The position numbers and the translations under genes were made by a program. Below, one piece after another: positions 35,283 through 43,861 of a stretch of DNA of 47,557 bases. The notes under the pieces are model-generated. The model did no database searches, was not told the DNA's origin, and saw only the letters and a list, made by a program, of their open reading frames with translations. Within the stretch, counting starts at the first letter, position 1. Every line of letters begins with the position of its first letter. Source of the stretch: Deltaproteobacteria bacterium YD0425bin50 (GTDB taxonomy: Bacteria > Desulfobacterota > Desulfobacteria > Desulfobacterales > YD0425bin50). Location of the stretch: the NCBI GenBank assembly GCA_002753105.1, contig PDZT01000007.1, positions 1-47,557 of the forward strand, in the 5' to 3' direction.

Positions 35283-37516
35283 TACTTTACCTCCATATAC
35301 TTTTTGATAAATGACTGTAATTCATCAATCATAAAACTATCTGCAAAATTTTTTATTTTATCAGAAAAGGGTAACAATGTCAGGTCTGTTGTAATCATTT
35401 TTTCAGCATATTCTTGGATACCCAGCACGTCACCACGGTTGGCCAATACGAGCAACTCAGCTAATATACCTTGGGATGGTGGTATCATTTCTGCTTGTTT
35501 TGGGGGCATTGTTTCCGATTTTTTAGAAGCTTCAGCGGATTCATACACCCATTCTAACTTCAGGTGTTTCTGTAATTTTTGAAGCAGGTGATTGACTTGT
35601 ATGGGTTTTGATAAATAGTCATTACAGCCCGCTTCAATACTCCGTTCGCATGTGCATTCTAATACGCTTGCTGAAATCGCAATAATCACGGTTCTGGATA
35701 AAGAGGGTTGCTGTCGAATGTGTTTTGCTGCAGCAAACCCATCCATCACTGGCATGACTAAATCCAAAAAAATCACATCAGGCTGCCATTCTTTTGCTTT
35801 TTCCAAAGCATCTTTCCCATTAATGGCATCAAGTGTCGTAAACCCCAATGGAACAAGAAGGTCTCTTAATAAAGAACGATTTTGATCATTATTATCTACA
35901 ATAAGAACTTTTTTTGGATTGCCTTTAACACCGATAATGATTTTGGATTTCTGCGCTTCTGATGAATCATAACCATCTAAAATAATTGGAATTTCCAAGT
36001 CAAACCAGAAGGTGCTGCCTTGTCCTAAAGTACTCTTCACTTCTATTTTACTATTCATCAACCCCACTAATTTTTGACTGATAGATAATCCCAATCCTGT
36101 GCCTTCTTCTTTAAGCTCTTTATTTTTTATCTGATGAAATGGTATAAAAATTTTATCCAATTGTTCATGAGGAATGCCAATGCCTTGATCTTTGACTTCA
36201 AAACGGAGATGCACTGTTGGTTTTGATAAGCTTTTGTCATCATCGCCAGTTGCTTTTTGAATTTGACTTAGTCTTTGAACCCGAAATAGTACAGTTCCCT
36301 GAGATGTAAATTTTACCGCATTACTGAGCAAATTGAGAAGAATCTGTCGGAGTCGTTTTTCATCAGCATATAAGTTGGCGGGTAAATCAAAAGTAATGTC
36401 CTCTTCAAACCCTAGTCCCTTTTCTTTTGCACGAATGCGGATCATCTCGATTAAATTATAGATAAAACTCGGAAAATGGAATACAATAGGTTCTAAATCC
36501 ATGCGCCTTGCTTCAATTTTAGAGAGGTCTAAAATATCATTAATCAGTAATAGCAGGTGATCACCACTATGGTGAATAATATCAACTGCTTTCCGTTGCG
36601 TATCTGTCAATTGTTTATCACGTTTTAACACCTGTGCATATCCGAGAATACCATTCAACGGGGTACGAAGCTCATGACTCATACTCGCAAGAAAATCACT
36701 TTTAGACTTATTCGCCCTGTCAGCAATTTTTTTAGCGTCTTTTAAGGCGATTTCAGCCTCTTTGCGTTTCGTGATATCGTTAAATACAGAAAATGTTTTA
36801 CCATCAATGAGGGTTCCGGTTATTTCGACAATACGAACAGTCCCATTCTTACAGGTTACTTGAAATTCTCCTGCATCAATTTTCCCAATTTTATCTTTTG
36901 ATTTATCAAGAGCAACCTGCCATCGTACAATAACCCTAACACGATATTGAGGATCAGGATAGGCACGTACAAACCAAGTATCTACAGTTGGGATATCCTC
37001 TAAGGTATAACCAAATAATTCGACAAATCTTTGGTTGATATATACGATCATTCCATGCTCATCTGCAATTGCATTTGGCATTGGAGAATAATCAAGTAAT
37101 TGCCTTAGGCGATCCTTTTCATCCTGAACTCGTTTTTCTGCTTCAATTGCACGATGAATCTTCAGGTGTAACACATCAGAATTCACAGGTTTTTGAATAA
37201 AATCACTGCCGCCTGTTCTTAAAAACGTAACTGCTAATTCCAAATCGGATTGACTGGTCAACATGATCACAGGTGGATAAAACGGCAGCAGTTTCTTTAT
37301 TTGCTCAAAGGTTTCCAATCCACTTAATCCGGGCATCACTTGGTCTATAAGAATGAGATCAATGTGTAGGCTTTCAATTAGCTCAAGCGCACTTTCACCA
37401 TTTTCTGCCTCAAAAAAATGATAGTTCCATTTTTGAAGCCCATGTTTTAATATTTTGCGATTCATTTCGCTGTCATCGATAATCAGAAGTGTTAATGATT
37501 TATTATTTTGTACCAT
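35282..37516 (-). CDS. Hybrid histidine kinase, REC-PAS-HisKA-HATPase-REC
   Basis: A 744-residue soluble hybrid kinase without membrane helices. The domain order is REC (D58 in LILIDQVMPG), a PAS domain at about 135-250 (LDYSPMPNAIADEHGMIVYI), HisKA with H281 (SMSHELRTPLNGI), and HATPase_c with NLLSNAVKFT, DQGIGI and GTGLGL boxes. A second REC follows with D585 (VIFLDLVMPV) and then a helical tail ending in DSFMIDELQSFIKKY. The receiver at the front suggests input from another kinase, and the second allows phosphorelay. It is the first gene of a four-gene operon with the GGDEF protein, the CHASE4 kinase and the secreted TIM-barrel protein. A candidate promoter lies just upstream (37538-37566). 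Confidence 0.92.
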   Translation of the reverse strand: MVQNNKSLTLLIIDDSEMNRKILKHGLQKWNYHFFEAENGESALELIESLHIDLILIDQVMPGLSGLETFEQIKKLLPFYPPVIMLTSQSDLELAVTFLRTGGSDFIQKPVNSDVLHLKIHRAIEAEKRVQDEKDRLRQLLDYSPMPNAIADEHGMIVYINQRFVELFGYTLEDIPTVDTWFVRAYPDPQYRVRVIVRWQVALDKSKDKIGKIDAGEFQVTCKNGTVRIVEITGTLIDGKTFSVFNDITKRKEAEIALKDAKKIADRANKSKSDFLASMSHELRTPLNGILGYAQVLKRDKQLTDTQRKAVDIIHHSGDHLLLLINDILDLSKIEARRMDLEPIVFHFPSFIYNLIEMIRIRAKEKGLGFEEDITFDLPANLYADEKRLRQILLNLLSNAVKFTSQGTVLFRVQRLSQIQKATGDDDKSLSKPTVHLRFEVKDQGIGIPHEQLDKIFIPFHQIKNKELKEEGTGLGLSISQKLVGLMNSKIEVKSTLGQGSTFWFDLEIPIILDGYDSSEAQKSKIIIGVKGNPKKVLIVDNNDQNRSLLRDLLVPLGFTTLDAINGKDALEKAKEWQPDVIFLDLVMPVMDGFAAAKHIRQQPSLSRTVIIAISASVLECTCERSIEAGCNDYLSKPIQVNHLLQKLQKHLKLEWVYESAEASKKSETMPPKQAEMIPPSQGILAELLVLANRGDVLGIQEYAEKMITTDLTLLPFSDKIKNFADSFMIDELQSFIKKYMEVK

Positions 37517-37537
37517 GTATAATCATTCCATTGATCA

Positions 37538-37566
37538 TTGATATCATTGATAATTCAACTTGACAA
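37538..37566 (-). promoter_or_regulatory. Candidate sigma70-type promoter of the hybrid-kinase operon
   Basis: Read on the - strand, TTGTCA (37566-37561) and TATCAA (37543-37538) are separated by 17 bases. The -35 matches 5 of 6 and the -10 matches 4 of 6 consensus positions, placing the transcript start near 37531 and about 15 bases before the kinase ATG. Three direct copies of CATTGAT (37529, 37536, 37545) overlap the -10 region and could bind a regulator. The pattern is plausible but AT-rich DNA gives chance matches. Confidence 0.35.
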
Positions 37567-38839
37567 AAAATATGATTTTCACTACTTCCCGAAACTTATG
37601 ATGAAACCTATTGAAAACGCATTACATACCCTTTATCGTTATGATAAACAAGATATTATTCGTGCGTTTTTAAGTGCTGCGGTTCATTATCCTGCATCGG
37701 TCTGTGTTTGGCGTTTACCTGAACAGCAACAAACTGTGATTCTTGCATCATGCAGACACCATCTCACAACTCTGGATGACGCATTACATATCAATTCCCG
37801 TGGATTTATTATTTCTCCTTTTGATGTCATTGAGGGGCGGGGAATTTTATATATTCCAGCCGATGTATGTGTTGTCATACAAGAACAACAGGTCGTTGAT
37901 TTATTCATTGGGGATGCCTCATCAGGTTTACCCCTATTAACAATGGTTATTGACATCCTCCATCAATCTGTAACTCCACCAATGCCTTATCATATACTCT
38001 CTTCTCCTGTATTGTATAATAATGAAGAAAAATCGCATTTTATTGAAATTGTGGAGCAGGGAATCCTTGCTATTAAGCAGGCAAAATTAAAAAAAATTGT
38101 GCCTGCACGTAGAAAGATCATTGATATCATCCATCCTATTTCACCTGAGACGATTTTTTATCAGTTGTGCAAACGCTATGCATCAGCATTTGTTTCATTC
38201 ATTTCCATTCCAGAGTTTGGCACATGGATTGGCGCCAGTCCTGAATTGATTATTCATGTGAATCGCGACCAGATGTTTAAAACTGTTGCCATTGCAGGCA
38301 CGCAATCCTATAATAAAGGAATGGATGTTTCTCAGGCCACATGGACAGAAAAAGAAATTGAAGAACAGGCTCTTGTGAGCCGGTTTATTATAGACCAGTT
38401 TAAAACAATTCGTGTAAGGGAATTTGAAGAAAGCGGGCCCCGAACGATGATTGCAGGAAACATTCTTCACTTAAAAACTGAATTTACTGTGGATTTAAAA
38501 GCAGTTCAGTATCCAGACCTTGCAATCGTCATGTTAAAACTACTTCATCCAACTTCAGCGGTTTGCGGTATGCCCAAAAAAGAGAGCCGTTTGTTTTTAC
38601 AACACCATGAGGCGTTTCCTAGAAAATTGTATGGCGGTTATTTAGGGCCTGTCAATATTGATCATGAAACGCATGTATATGTGAATATCCGCTGTATGGA
38701 ACTTTTGAATCGATCTGCTGTGTTATATGCTGGTGCTGGAGTTACCTTGAATTCTGACCCACAAAAAGAATGGCTTGAAACCGAACTCAAGTGCCAGACA
38801 TTAGAATCTGTGATTAACTACAGATTTTCAGATAAATAA
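37538..38839 (+). CDS. Isochorismate synthase (MenF/EntC-type)
   Basis: A chorismate-utilising enzyme of up to 433 residues. KKIVPARR (185-192) holds the Lys that activates water in isochorismate synthases. GASPEL (232-237), AGTQ, the YGGYLGPV segment and the late AGAGVTLNSDP..EW.ETE motif are family hallmarks. It converts chorismate to isochorismate, the entry to menaquinone, or to catecholate or salicylate siderophores. No other men or ent gene is nearby, so the pathway is not fixed, though menaquinone is common in anaerobes. TTG 37538 gives the longest form, but ATG 37598 or 37601 (413 or 412 residues) is also possible, and neither has a clear ribosome binding site. It diverges from the kinase operon. 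Confidence 0.85.
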   Translation: MISLIIQLDKKYDFHYFPKLMMKPIENALHTLYRYDKQDIIRAFLSAAVHYPASVCVWRLPEQQQTVILASCRHHLTTLDDALHINSRGFIISPFDVIEGRGILYIPADVCVVIQEQQVVDLFIGDASSGLPLLTMVIDILHQSVTPPMPYHILSSPVLYNNEEKSHFIEIVEQGILAIKQAKLKKIVPARRKIIDIIHPISPETIFYQLCKRYASAFVSFISIPEFGTWIGASPELIIHVNRDQMFKTVAIAGTQSYNKGMDVSQATWTEKEIEEQALVSRFIIDQFKTIRVREFEESGPRTMIAGNILHLKTEFTVDLKAVQYPDLAIVMLKLLHPTSAVCGMPKKESRLFLQHHEAFPRKLYGGYLGPVNIDHETHVYVNIRCMELLNRSAVLYAGAGVTLNSDPQKEWLETELKCQTLESVINYRFSDK

Positions 38840-38888
38840 TTGCAGTACAATTTGGATCACTTTTTAACAAAACCATGGAGGTTTATAC

Positions 38889-40061
38889 TTGAAACGGATA
38901 TATTCTGGCATAGAATGCCTGACTCAATCTCCACCTAAAAAATGGAATGGTCATCGTTTAGGTTTATTGTGCAATCCAGCATCTATTAATGCAAATTTTA
39001 TTCATTCAAGCGTGTTGTTAGACCGTTGCTATCCCGGACAGGTTCGTGCTCTATTTTCACCGCAGCATGGTTATTTAGCTGAAAAACAAGACAATATGAT
39101 CGAATCATCGAACACTGCTGATCCTGTATTACATGTTCCGGTATTTAGTTTGTATGGTGAAACAAGAATTCCAACCCAGGAAATGTTTGACCTGATCGAT
39201 ATTTTATTTGTTGATCTTCAGGATGTTGGGACGCGTGTCTATACGTTTATGTACACTGTATCCTATTGTCTTGAAGCAGCCAAAAAATTGAATAAAAAAA
39301 TCATTATTCTTGATAGGCCAAACCCAATCAATGGTATTGATATTGAGGGAAATTGCCTTAAATCAAACTGTGCTTCGTTTGTTGGCAGGTACCCGATTCC
39401 GATGAGACATGGACTTACGTTAGGTGAATTAGCCTTACTCTTTAATGAATATTTTAATATTGGCTGTGATCTTGAAATTGTACTTATGAAAGGCTGGCAA
39501 CGACATATGTTTTTTGAAGATACTGGGCTACCGTGGGTACCACCATCACCGAATATTCCATCCCCAAAAATGTGTTTTTTTTATCCGGGGCAAGTATTAC
39601 TTGAAGGCACGAATATCTCAGAAGGTCGCGGAACAAGTCAGCCTTTTGAAATTTTTGGAGCCCCTTATATTCGTCCTGAACATAGTGTTTCGTTGCTAAC
39701 TCCGTATCCATTACCGGGAATTGTTCTCAGACCATTAGGTTTTGAACCGACATCCAACAAATGGCAAGGCCAGCTCTGCAAAGGATTTCAGATACATGTT
39801 ACAGATATTTCACAGTACCGCCCATACAGCACTACGTTAAAACTACTTTCAGCGATTTATGCGGATGCACCCAATGCATTTTCATGGAAATCGCCACCCT
39901 ATGAATACGAGCACACCCGATTGCCTTTTGATTTAATTTCAGGGGACACTGCGATTCGTGAAGCAATTGAAAACCATAAAAACATGGATACAGTTATTGA
40001 TTCATGGCAAGATGAATTAAATGCCTATCATCAAATTGCCATGAGTTTCTATCTGTATTAG
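38889..40061 (+). CDS. DUF1343/NamZ-family exo-beta-N-acetylmuramidase-like protein
   Basis: A 390-residue protein of the DUF1343 (NamZ, GH171) family. It has LGLLCNPAS at about 30, FSPQHGY, VFSLYGETRIPT, DLQDVGTRVYTF, ILDRPNPING and the late LLEGTNISEGRGTSQPFE. NamZ releases terminal N-acetylmuramic acid from peptidoglycan fragments. No signal peptide is visible here, so a cytosolic role in wall recycling is more likely than secretion. TTG 38889 is the start, supported by GGAGG nine bases upstream. It is 49 bases after the isochorismate synthase gene and ends directly at a dispersed repeat. Confidence 0.88.
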   Translation: MKRIYSGIECLTQSPPKKWNGHRLGLLCNPASINANFIHSSVLLDRCYPGQVRALFSPQHGYLAEKQDNMIESSNTADPVLHVPVFSLYGETRIPTQEMFDLIDILFVDLQDVGTRVYTFMYTVSYCLEAAKKLNKKIIILDRPNPINGIDIEGNCLKSNCASFVGRYPIPMRHGLTLGELALLFNEYFNIGCDLEIVLMKGWQRHMFFEDTGLPWVPPSPNIPSPKMCFFYPGQVLLEGTNISEGRGTSQPFEIFGAPYIRPEHSVSLLTPYPLPGIVLRPLGFEPTSNKWQGQLCKGFQIHVTDISQYRPYSTTLKLLSAIYADAPNAFSWKSPPYEYEHTRLPFDLISGDTAIREAIENHKNMDTVIDSWQDELNAYHQIAMSFYLY

Positions 40062-40104
40062 TAGGGGCGAACCTTGTGTTCGCCCTTTAATCAGGCGAAC
40101 ACAA
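40061..40104. repeat. GTAGGGGCGAAC-type dispersed palindromic repeat
   Basis: Starting at the last base of the NamZ-family stop codon is GTAGGGGCGAACC, followed by TTGTGTTCGCC (40074-40084) and its exact complement GGCGAACACAA (40094-40104), an 11-bp stem with a 9-base loop. A competing hairpin GGCGAAC-CTTGT-GTTCGCC lies just left of it. Related GTAGGGACGA sequence occurs at 1680-1691 and 2179-2190. It sits between convergent genes and could end transcription, but it has no following T-run, so it is called a repeat. Confidence 0.6.
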
Positions 40105-40138
40105 ATTAACGCCTAAAAAATATTCTTTTGCTTTGAAC

Positions 40139-43100
40139 CTATTCAACTTCCAAGCTATACGGCACTGCATTCAAATAGAGTTCTTCCATAACTGGTTTTT
40201 CCTGAGGGCTATACCCAATATAAAATGTCAGTACACCTTGGATTCCTTTAAGAAAACCTTTATATAATGACACATCAACCTTTTCTCCAGACTCTGCAGA
40301 ATCATATACAGGTGGAGTCTCATTTCCTTGGGCAACCATAAATGGTTCATTGGGATTATTCATAATATACAGAAGTAACGGGAATCCTGTATTTTTTGGA
40401 GTATATACAATCAACGCATAGAGGTTATAATCTCGTTCATCATTGGGCAGAGTTACTGGAAAATTTAATTCTACATGTGCATTATCATCTGTTAATACTG
40501 TTTGTTGGGTTTGAGTTACACCATCAATGACCATTTCTCCCTTGATTTTTCCCATATCGTTGCGAGATTCACCTTGAAGGTTCATCACTGGCATTGAAAC
40601 AAAAACCTGTGCAGTCCCTTGTAATGAATCAGCATCTTTAACTATCAGATAATATATCCCGGGCCTGTCCGGTGCAATATACGTTACCTGTTCTCCTGAA
40701 GAATTAGACAAGGTGCCTACCGAAATATCCCATTTATAAGGATCATCGCCACCAACAACGTTAAAATGAATTGATTCACCGGGAGTCACATCTACAAATG
40801 CAGGAATGATAGCAATGCTTGGTTCAACAACCTCAATCGATGCCAGCGCTGGATAAGTATTCGCATCTGTAACGATGACTTCATAAGAGCCTTCCTTTTC
40901 ATACACCGTATCCCACGTTTTACCGTTACTTCCATCTGGCCAAAGATATGGCTCAGTGCCTCTTGATACAGAAAAATGAACAATATCCCCCGGAGCAACC
41001 GATGTTTTATACGGTTGAATGATGGGTTCGTTAATCATTTGAACAATCGCTTTAGTTTGATTGCCTTGAGCATCAACTATATATACCCTATCTGAACCCT
41101 GAATATCTCCTGCACTATAAGTTACAGACTCTCCATCATAAGAAGATAAATTCCCAAAATCAGCAGCCCACTCATAAGGTGGCGTACCGCCAGTTACTGT
41201 AAATGTCTCTGTTTCTGTTGAATGAAGCATAACGTGAGATGGAGAAATCTTTGGAACAGAAGTTACATGAATACTTGCATAAACTTCTTGTTGTTGACCA
41301 TCTACTACTTTAACCTGATAATCACCACCTTCAACAGGGGGGTAATACTTAATCTCTAGTCCTTCTCCATCGATTTTACCAAAATCTGCTGCCCATTGAT
41401 AGGGTGCTATACCACCTGAAACACGAAAAGTAATCGCTTGATTATTTTCCATCAGAACACTTGCATTCAGTGGATAAATCATTAAATCTGAAATGACTTC
41501 CACAACTGAAGTTGCTTCAAGATTTTTACTATCTGCAACAAGGATATCGTATGTGCCCGGATTTGAAGGAGCGAAATACATAACAGACGGATCCTGAACA
41601 GAAGACAATTGACCACCGCTTGCACTCCATCGATATGGCGGAATTCCTCCTAATACTCGCAATGGAACCTGACCTAAAACTCCAATAATTGTATTGATCG
41701 GTGTAATACGCATACTTTTTTGAGGTAAAATTCGTATAGCCATCGTTTGTTCTTGTCCAAGCGCGTCAAAAAAATGTAAGATACTTTGACCTTCAGTATT
41801 AGGTGCAGTAAATACAAATATATCCCCATTGACCGTTGACATGTCAGTGGATTCGCTCTCAGTTTGAACGCTATAAGGCATTTTCCCGCCATACATAAAA
41901 AAATTCATTTCCTGTCCAATTTCAAGTAGATGTATCGTGGGTGAAATACGAAGTCGATCATAAACCCGAACCTTTCCAATAGCCGTTAAACTCGAATCAT
42001 CCATTACGGTTACCTGATATTCTCCGGGGGCATCTGGAACATGATATGTAACCTCGGCTCCTGTAGATGTCGAGATATCACCGACATTTGCAGACCATAT
42101 ATATGGCTCTGTGCCGCCTGCAGCAGTTAAAGTGATGATTGAATCTCTAACAGCGTCTGATACTTCGGGTGCAATATGAAAATCAGGTACTTCTGTAAAC
42201 ACAGCGACAACAGAAATACTGTGAGTCATCTGAATTTGTTGATTCGGTTCCGAACCCGAAATGCCATCTTCCCAATGATCAAAACGGAAACCCGGCGCAG
42301 GATTCGCTGATAATTCAACAAGTTCATTAACCATAAACTCAAATCTCATGGGGTCTATCACTACGCTTCCAGAGCCTACAGGTGAAATGCTTATTATTAC
42401 TGTATAAATTTCAGGAACAAAGATAGCATTGATGGTCATATTTTTATTTACAGTAACATAAGCTGGGGCTTCAGTACCTGTTAGATCGCCTTCCCAATGA
42501 CTAAACATAAATCCATCATCAGGTACAGGATTTAGAAGTACTGTCGAACCACATGCATAAGTTGCACTATCCGGTGCTTGTAAAACCTTACCGTCTTGTG
42601 CTTGAATATCCACATCAAATTGATTGGCATCAAAAATGGCTTTAACGCTTTTATTGCCATCCATAGTCAATAAACAGGTATTGTTTAGGCTAAATGAGCA
42701 ATCGTTCTCCCATTCAACAAATTCATAACAATCTGATTTCGGCAAAGCAGTCAACATCACCTGATCGCCGTATTTATAAGTATCTTGATCCGGGGCGATG
42801 ATAACCATCCCTTGATCTGCCTGCGATACATACGTCATTAACCGATAAGCTGGAGCATCTACGGTTACATTCACCGTAATTTTATTTCCTTTTGCATCGA
42901 TTACTTCAACAATAGCTGTTCCCTGTGAAAGACCAGTAATAATTAACAAGTCATAATCCATTTGCGCCTGAACCGCAGCCGGGTTACTTATTTTTATTTT
43001 AAACGGTTCGTCTAATCCGGAAAAACTGACTGATTTGCTTTCATTTTCATGAACAAGTAAATCAATAGCTGCCCATGCCTGATGACCTATACATAAACAA

Positions 43101-43147
43101 ATAAACAATACCCCATATCCAATAATTTTTTTAAATAGACATTTCAT
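40139..43147 (-). CDS. Secreted multi-repeat protein (InlB-type and Ig-like repeats)
   Basis: A 1002-residue exported protein counted from the ATG at 43147, which has AGGG at good spacing; a start at 43162 would add five residues. The signal peptide is about 1-26 (ending HQAWA). Residues ~28-95 resemble the N-terminal domain of CpaC-type secretins (VHENESKSVSFSG, then GLSQGTAIVEVID). Next come three InlB-B/Flg_new-like repeats (about 105-325; each with YxYGDxVxLxAxP and FxxWE type motifs). Seven Ig-like repeats of about 75 residues follow, marked by GG..PY.W, and then a C-terminal beta-rich region. It is probably a cell-surface or matrix protein. The start overlaps the upstream HoxU-like stop by 17 bases, implying translational coupling to a redox operon, which is unexpected. 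Confidence 0.75.
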   Translation of the reverse strand: MKCLFKKIIGYGVLFICLCIGHQAWAAIDLLVHENESKSVSFSGLDEPFKIKISNPAAVQAQMDYDLLIITGLSQGTAIVEVIDAKGNKITVNVTVDAPAYRLMTYVSQADQGMVIIAPDQDTYKYGDQVMLTALPKSDCYEFVEWENDCSFSLNNTCLLTMDGNKSVKAIFDANQFDVDIQAQDGKVLQAPDSATYACGSTVLLNPVPDDGFMFSHWEGDLTGTEAPAYVTVNKNMTINAIFVPEIYTVIISISPVGSGSVVIDPMRFEFMVNELVELSANPAPGFRFDHWEDGISGSEPNQQIQMTHSISVVAVFTEVPDFHIAPEVSDAVRDSIITLTAAGGTEPYIWSANVGDISTSTGAEVTYHVPDAPGEYQVTVMDDSSLTAIGKVRVYDRLRISPTIHLLEIGQEMNFFMYGGKMPYSVQTESESTDMSTVNGDIFVFTAPNTEGQSILHFFDALGQEQTMAIRILPQKSMRITPINTIIGVLGQVPLRVLGGIPPYRWSASGGQLSSVQDPSVMYFAPSNPGTYDILVADSKNLEATSVVEVISDLMIYPLNASVLMENNQAITFRVSGGIAPYQWAADFGKIDGEGLEIKYYPPVEGGDYQVKVVDGQQQEVYASIHVTSVPKISPSHVMLHSTETETFTVTGGTPPYEWAADFGNLSSYDGESVTYSAGDIQGSDRVYIVDAQGNQTKAIVQMINEPIIQPYKTSVAPGDIVHFSVSRGTEPYLWPDGSNGKTWDTVYEKEGSYEVIVTDANTYPALASIEVVEPSIAIIPAFVDVTPGESIHFNVVGGDDPYKWDISVGTLSNSSGEQVTYIAPDRPGIYYLIVKDADSLQGTAQVFVSMPVMNLQGESRNDMGKIKGEMVIDGVTQTQQTVLTDDNAHVELNFPVTLPNDERDYNLYALIVYTPKNTGFPLLLYIMNNPNEPFMVAQGNETPPVYDSAESGEKVDVSLYKGFLKGIQGVLTFYIGYSPQEKPVMEELYLNAVPYSLEVE

Positions 43148-43808
43148 TGGAATTCCCTCCATTGATTTGATTTTGGTGTTGATGACTATTCATTAACAAC
43201 GCCCCAACTGGACAAACTTCAACACAACGCCGGCAATTTTCGCAATGTTGCTCAGTAACATCTCTGTTTCCAAACGTGGTAATAGTCGTTTCAAATCCAC
43301 GTTGTGCAAAAGAAAAAACAGAGTATTGACATGACTGAACACATCGGCCACAAAGTACACACCGATTAGGATAATAGGTAATACACGGATGATTTTGATC
43401 TATAGAAATCGGTTTAAGATATGTTGGATAAGTCTTTTGTTTCAGAGCTGTGTTTAGAAATTTTGCAATTTTTTGCAGTTCACAACGTTTATTGGCATGA
43501 CAGGATTTACAATTTACCTCATGCATGGACAATAAAAGTGTGAACGCTGATCGTTGAAGTTGTCTAACACGTTCTGTGTTGGTTTGAATACCAAGCCTAT
43601 CTTTAACGATATATGTGCATGCTGTTACAGGCAAAGGTTCACCATCCACATCAACAAAACACAAACGACAGGATGCATGAGGATGTGGGCTTGATTCAAA
43701 AAAACATAAATGCGGAATATAAATTCCATTGATTAAACAGGCTTTAAGCACAGATATACCCTGTTGAACTTCAACATGTTTTCCATCAACCTGAATTTGA
43801 ATTTTCAT
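43131..43808 (-). CDS. HoxU/NuoG-N-like iron-sulfur subunit
   Basis: A 225-residue Fe-S protein. C35, C47, C50 and C64 bind an N-terminal [2Fe-2S] cluster. The H96-C100-C103-C109 set matches the His-ligated [4Fe-4S] of NuoG/HydA. Two ferredoxin-type clusters follow (C150, C153, C156, C160 and C189, C192, C195, C199). The size matches HoxU or the N-terminal part of HydA, and no H-cluster or molybdopterin domain is fused. It passes electrons between the NuoF-like flavin subunit and an unseen partner. The tail after residue 205 is His/Asn/Gln-rich. It lies 53 bases after the NuoF-like stop, with no clear ribosome binding site. Confidence 0.9.
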   Translation of the reverse strand: MKIQIQVDGKHVEVQQGISVLKACLINGIYIPHLCFFESSPHPHASCRLCFVDVDGEPLPVTACTYIVKDRLGIQTNTERVRQLQRSAFTLLLSMHEVNCKSCHANKRCELQKIAKFLNTALKQKTYPTYLKPISIDQNHPCITYYPNRCVLCGRCVQSCQYSVFSFAQRGFETTITTFGNRDVTEQHCENCRRCVEVCPVGALLMNSHQHQNQINGGNSNEMSI

Positions 43809-43861
43809 AAGTTCGTTTTTAGTTTTTAGATAGGAGTTTTTTATGTTTCGATCTATTTTAT

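Noticed and set aside
37538..38839. Anthranilate or aminodeoxychorismate synthase (TrpE/PabB) for the chorismate-binding gene
   Set aside because: The KIVPARR motif fits the isochorismate synthase group better, and no glutamine amidotransferase partner is next to it.
40061..40104. Rho-independent terminator between convergent genes
   Set aside because: The hairpin is good, but no T-run follows on either strand, and the sequence belongs to a repeat with relatives at 1680 and 2179.
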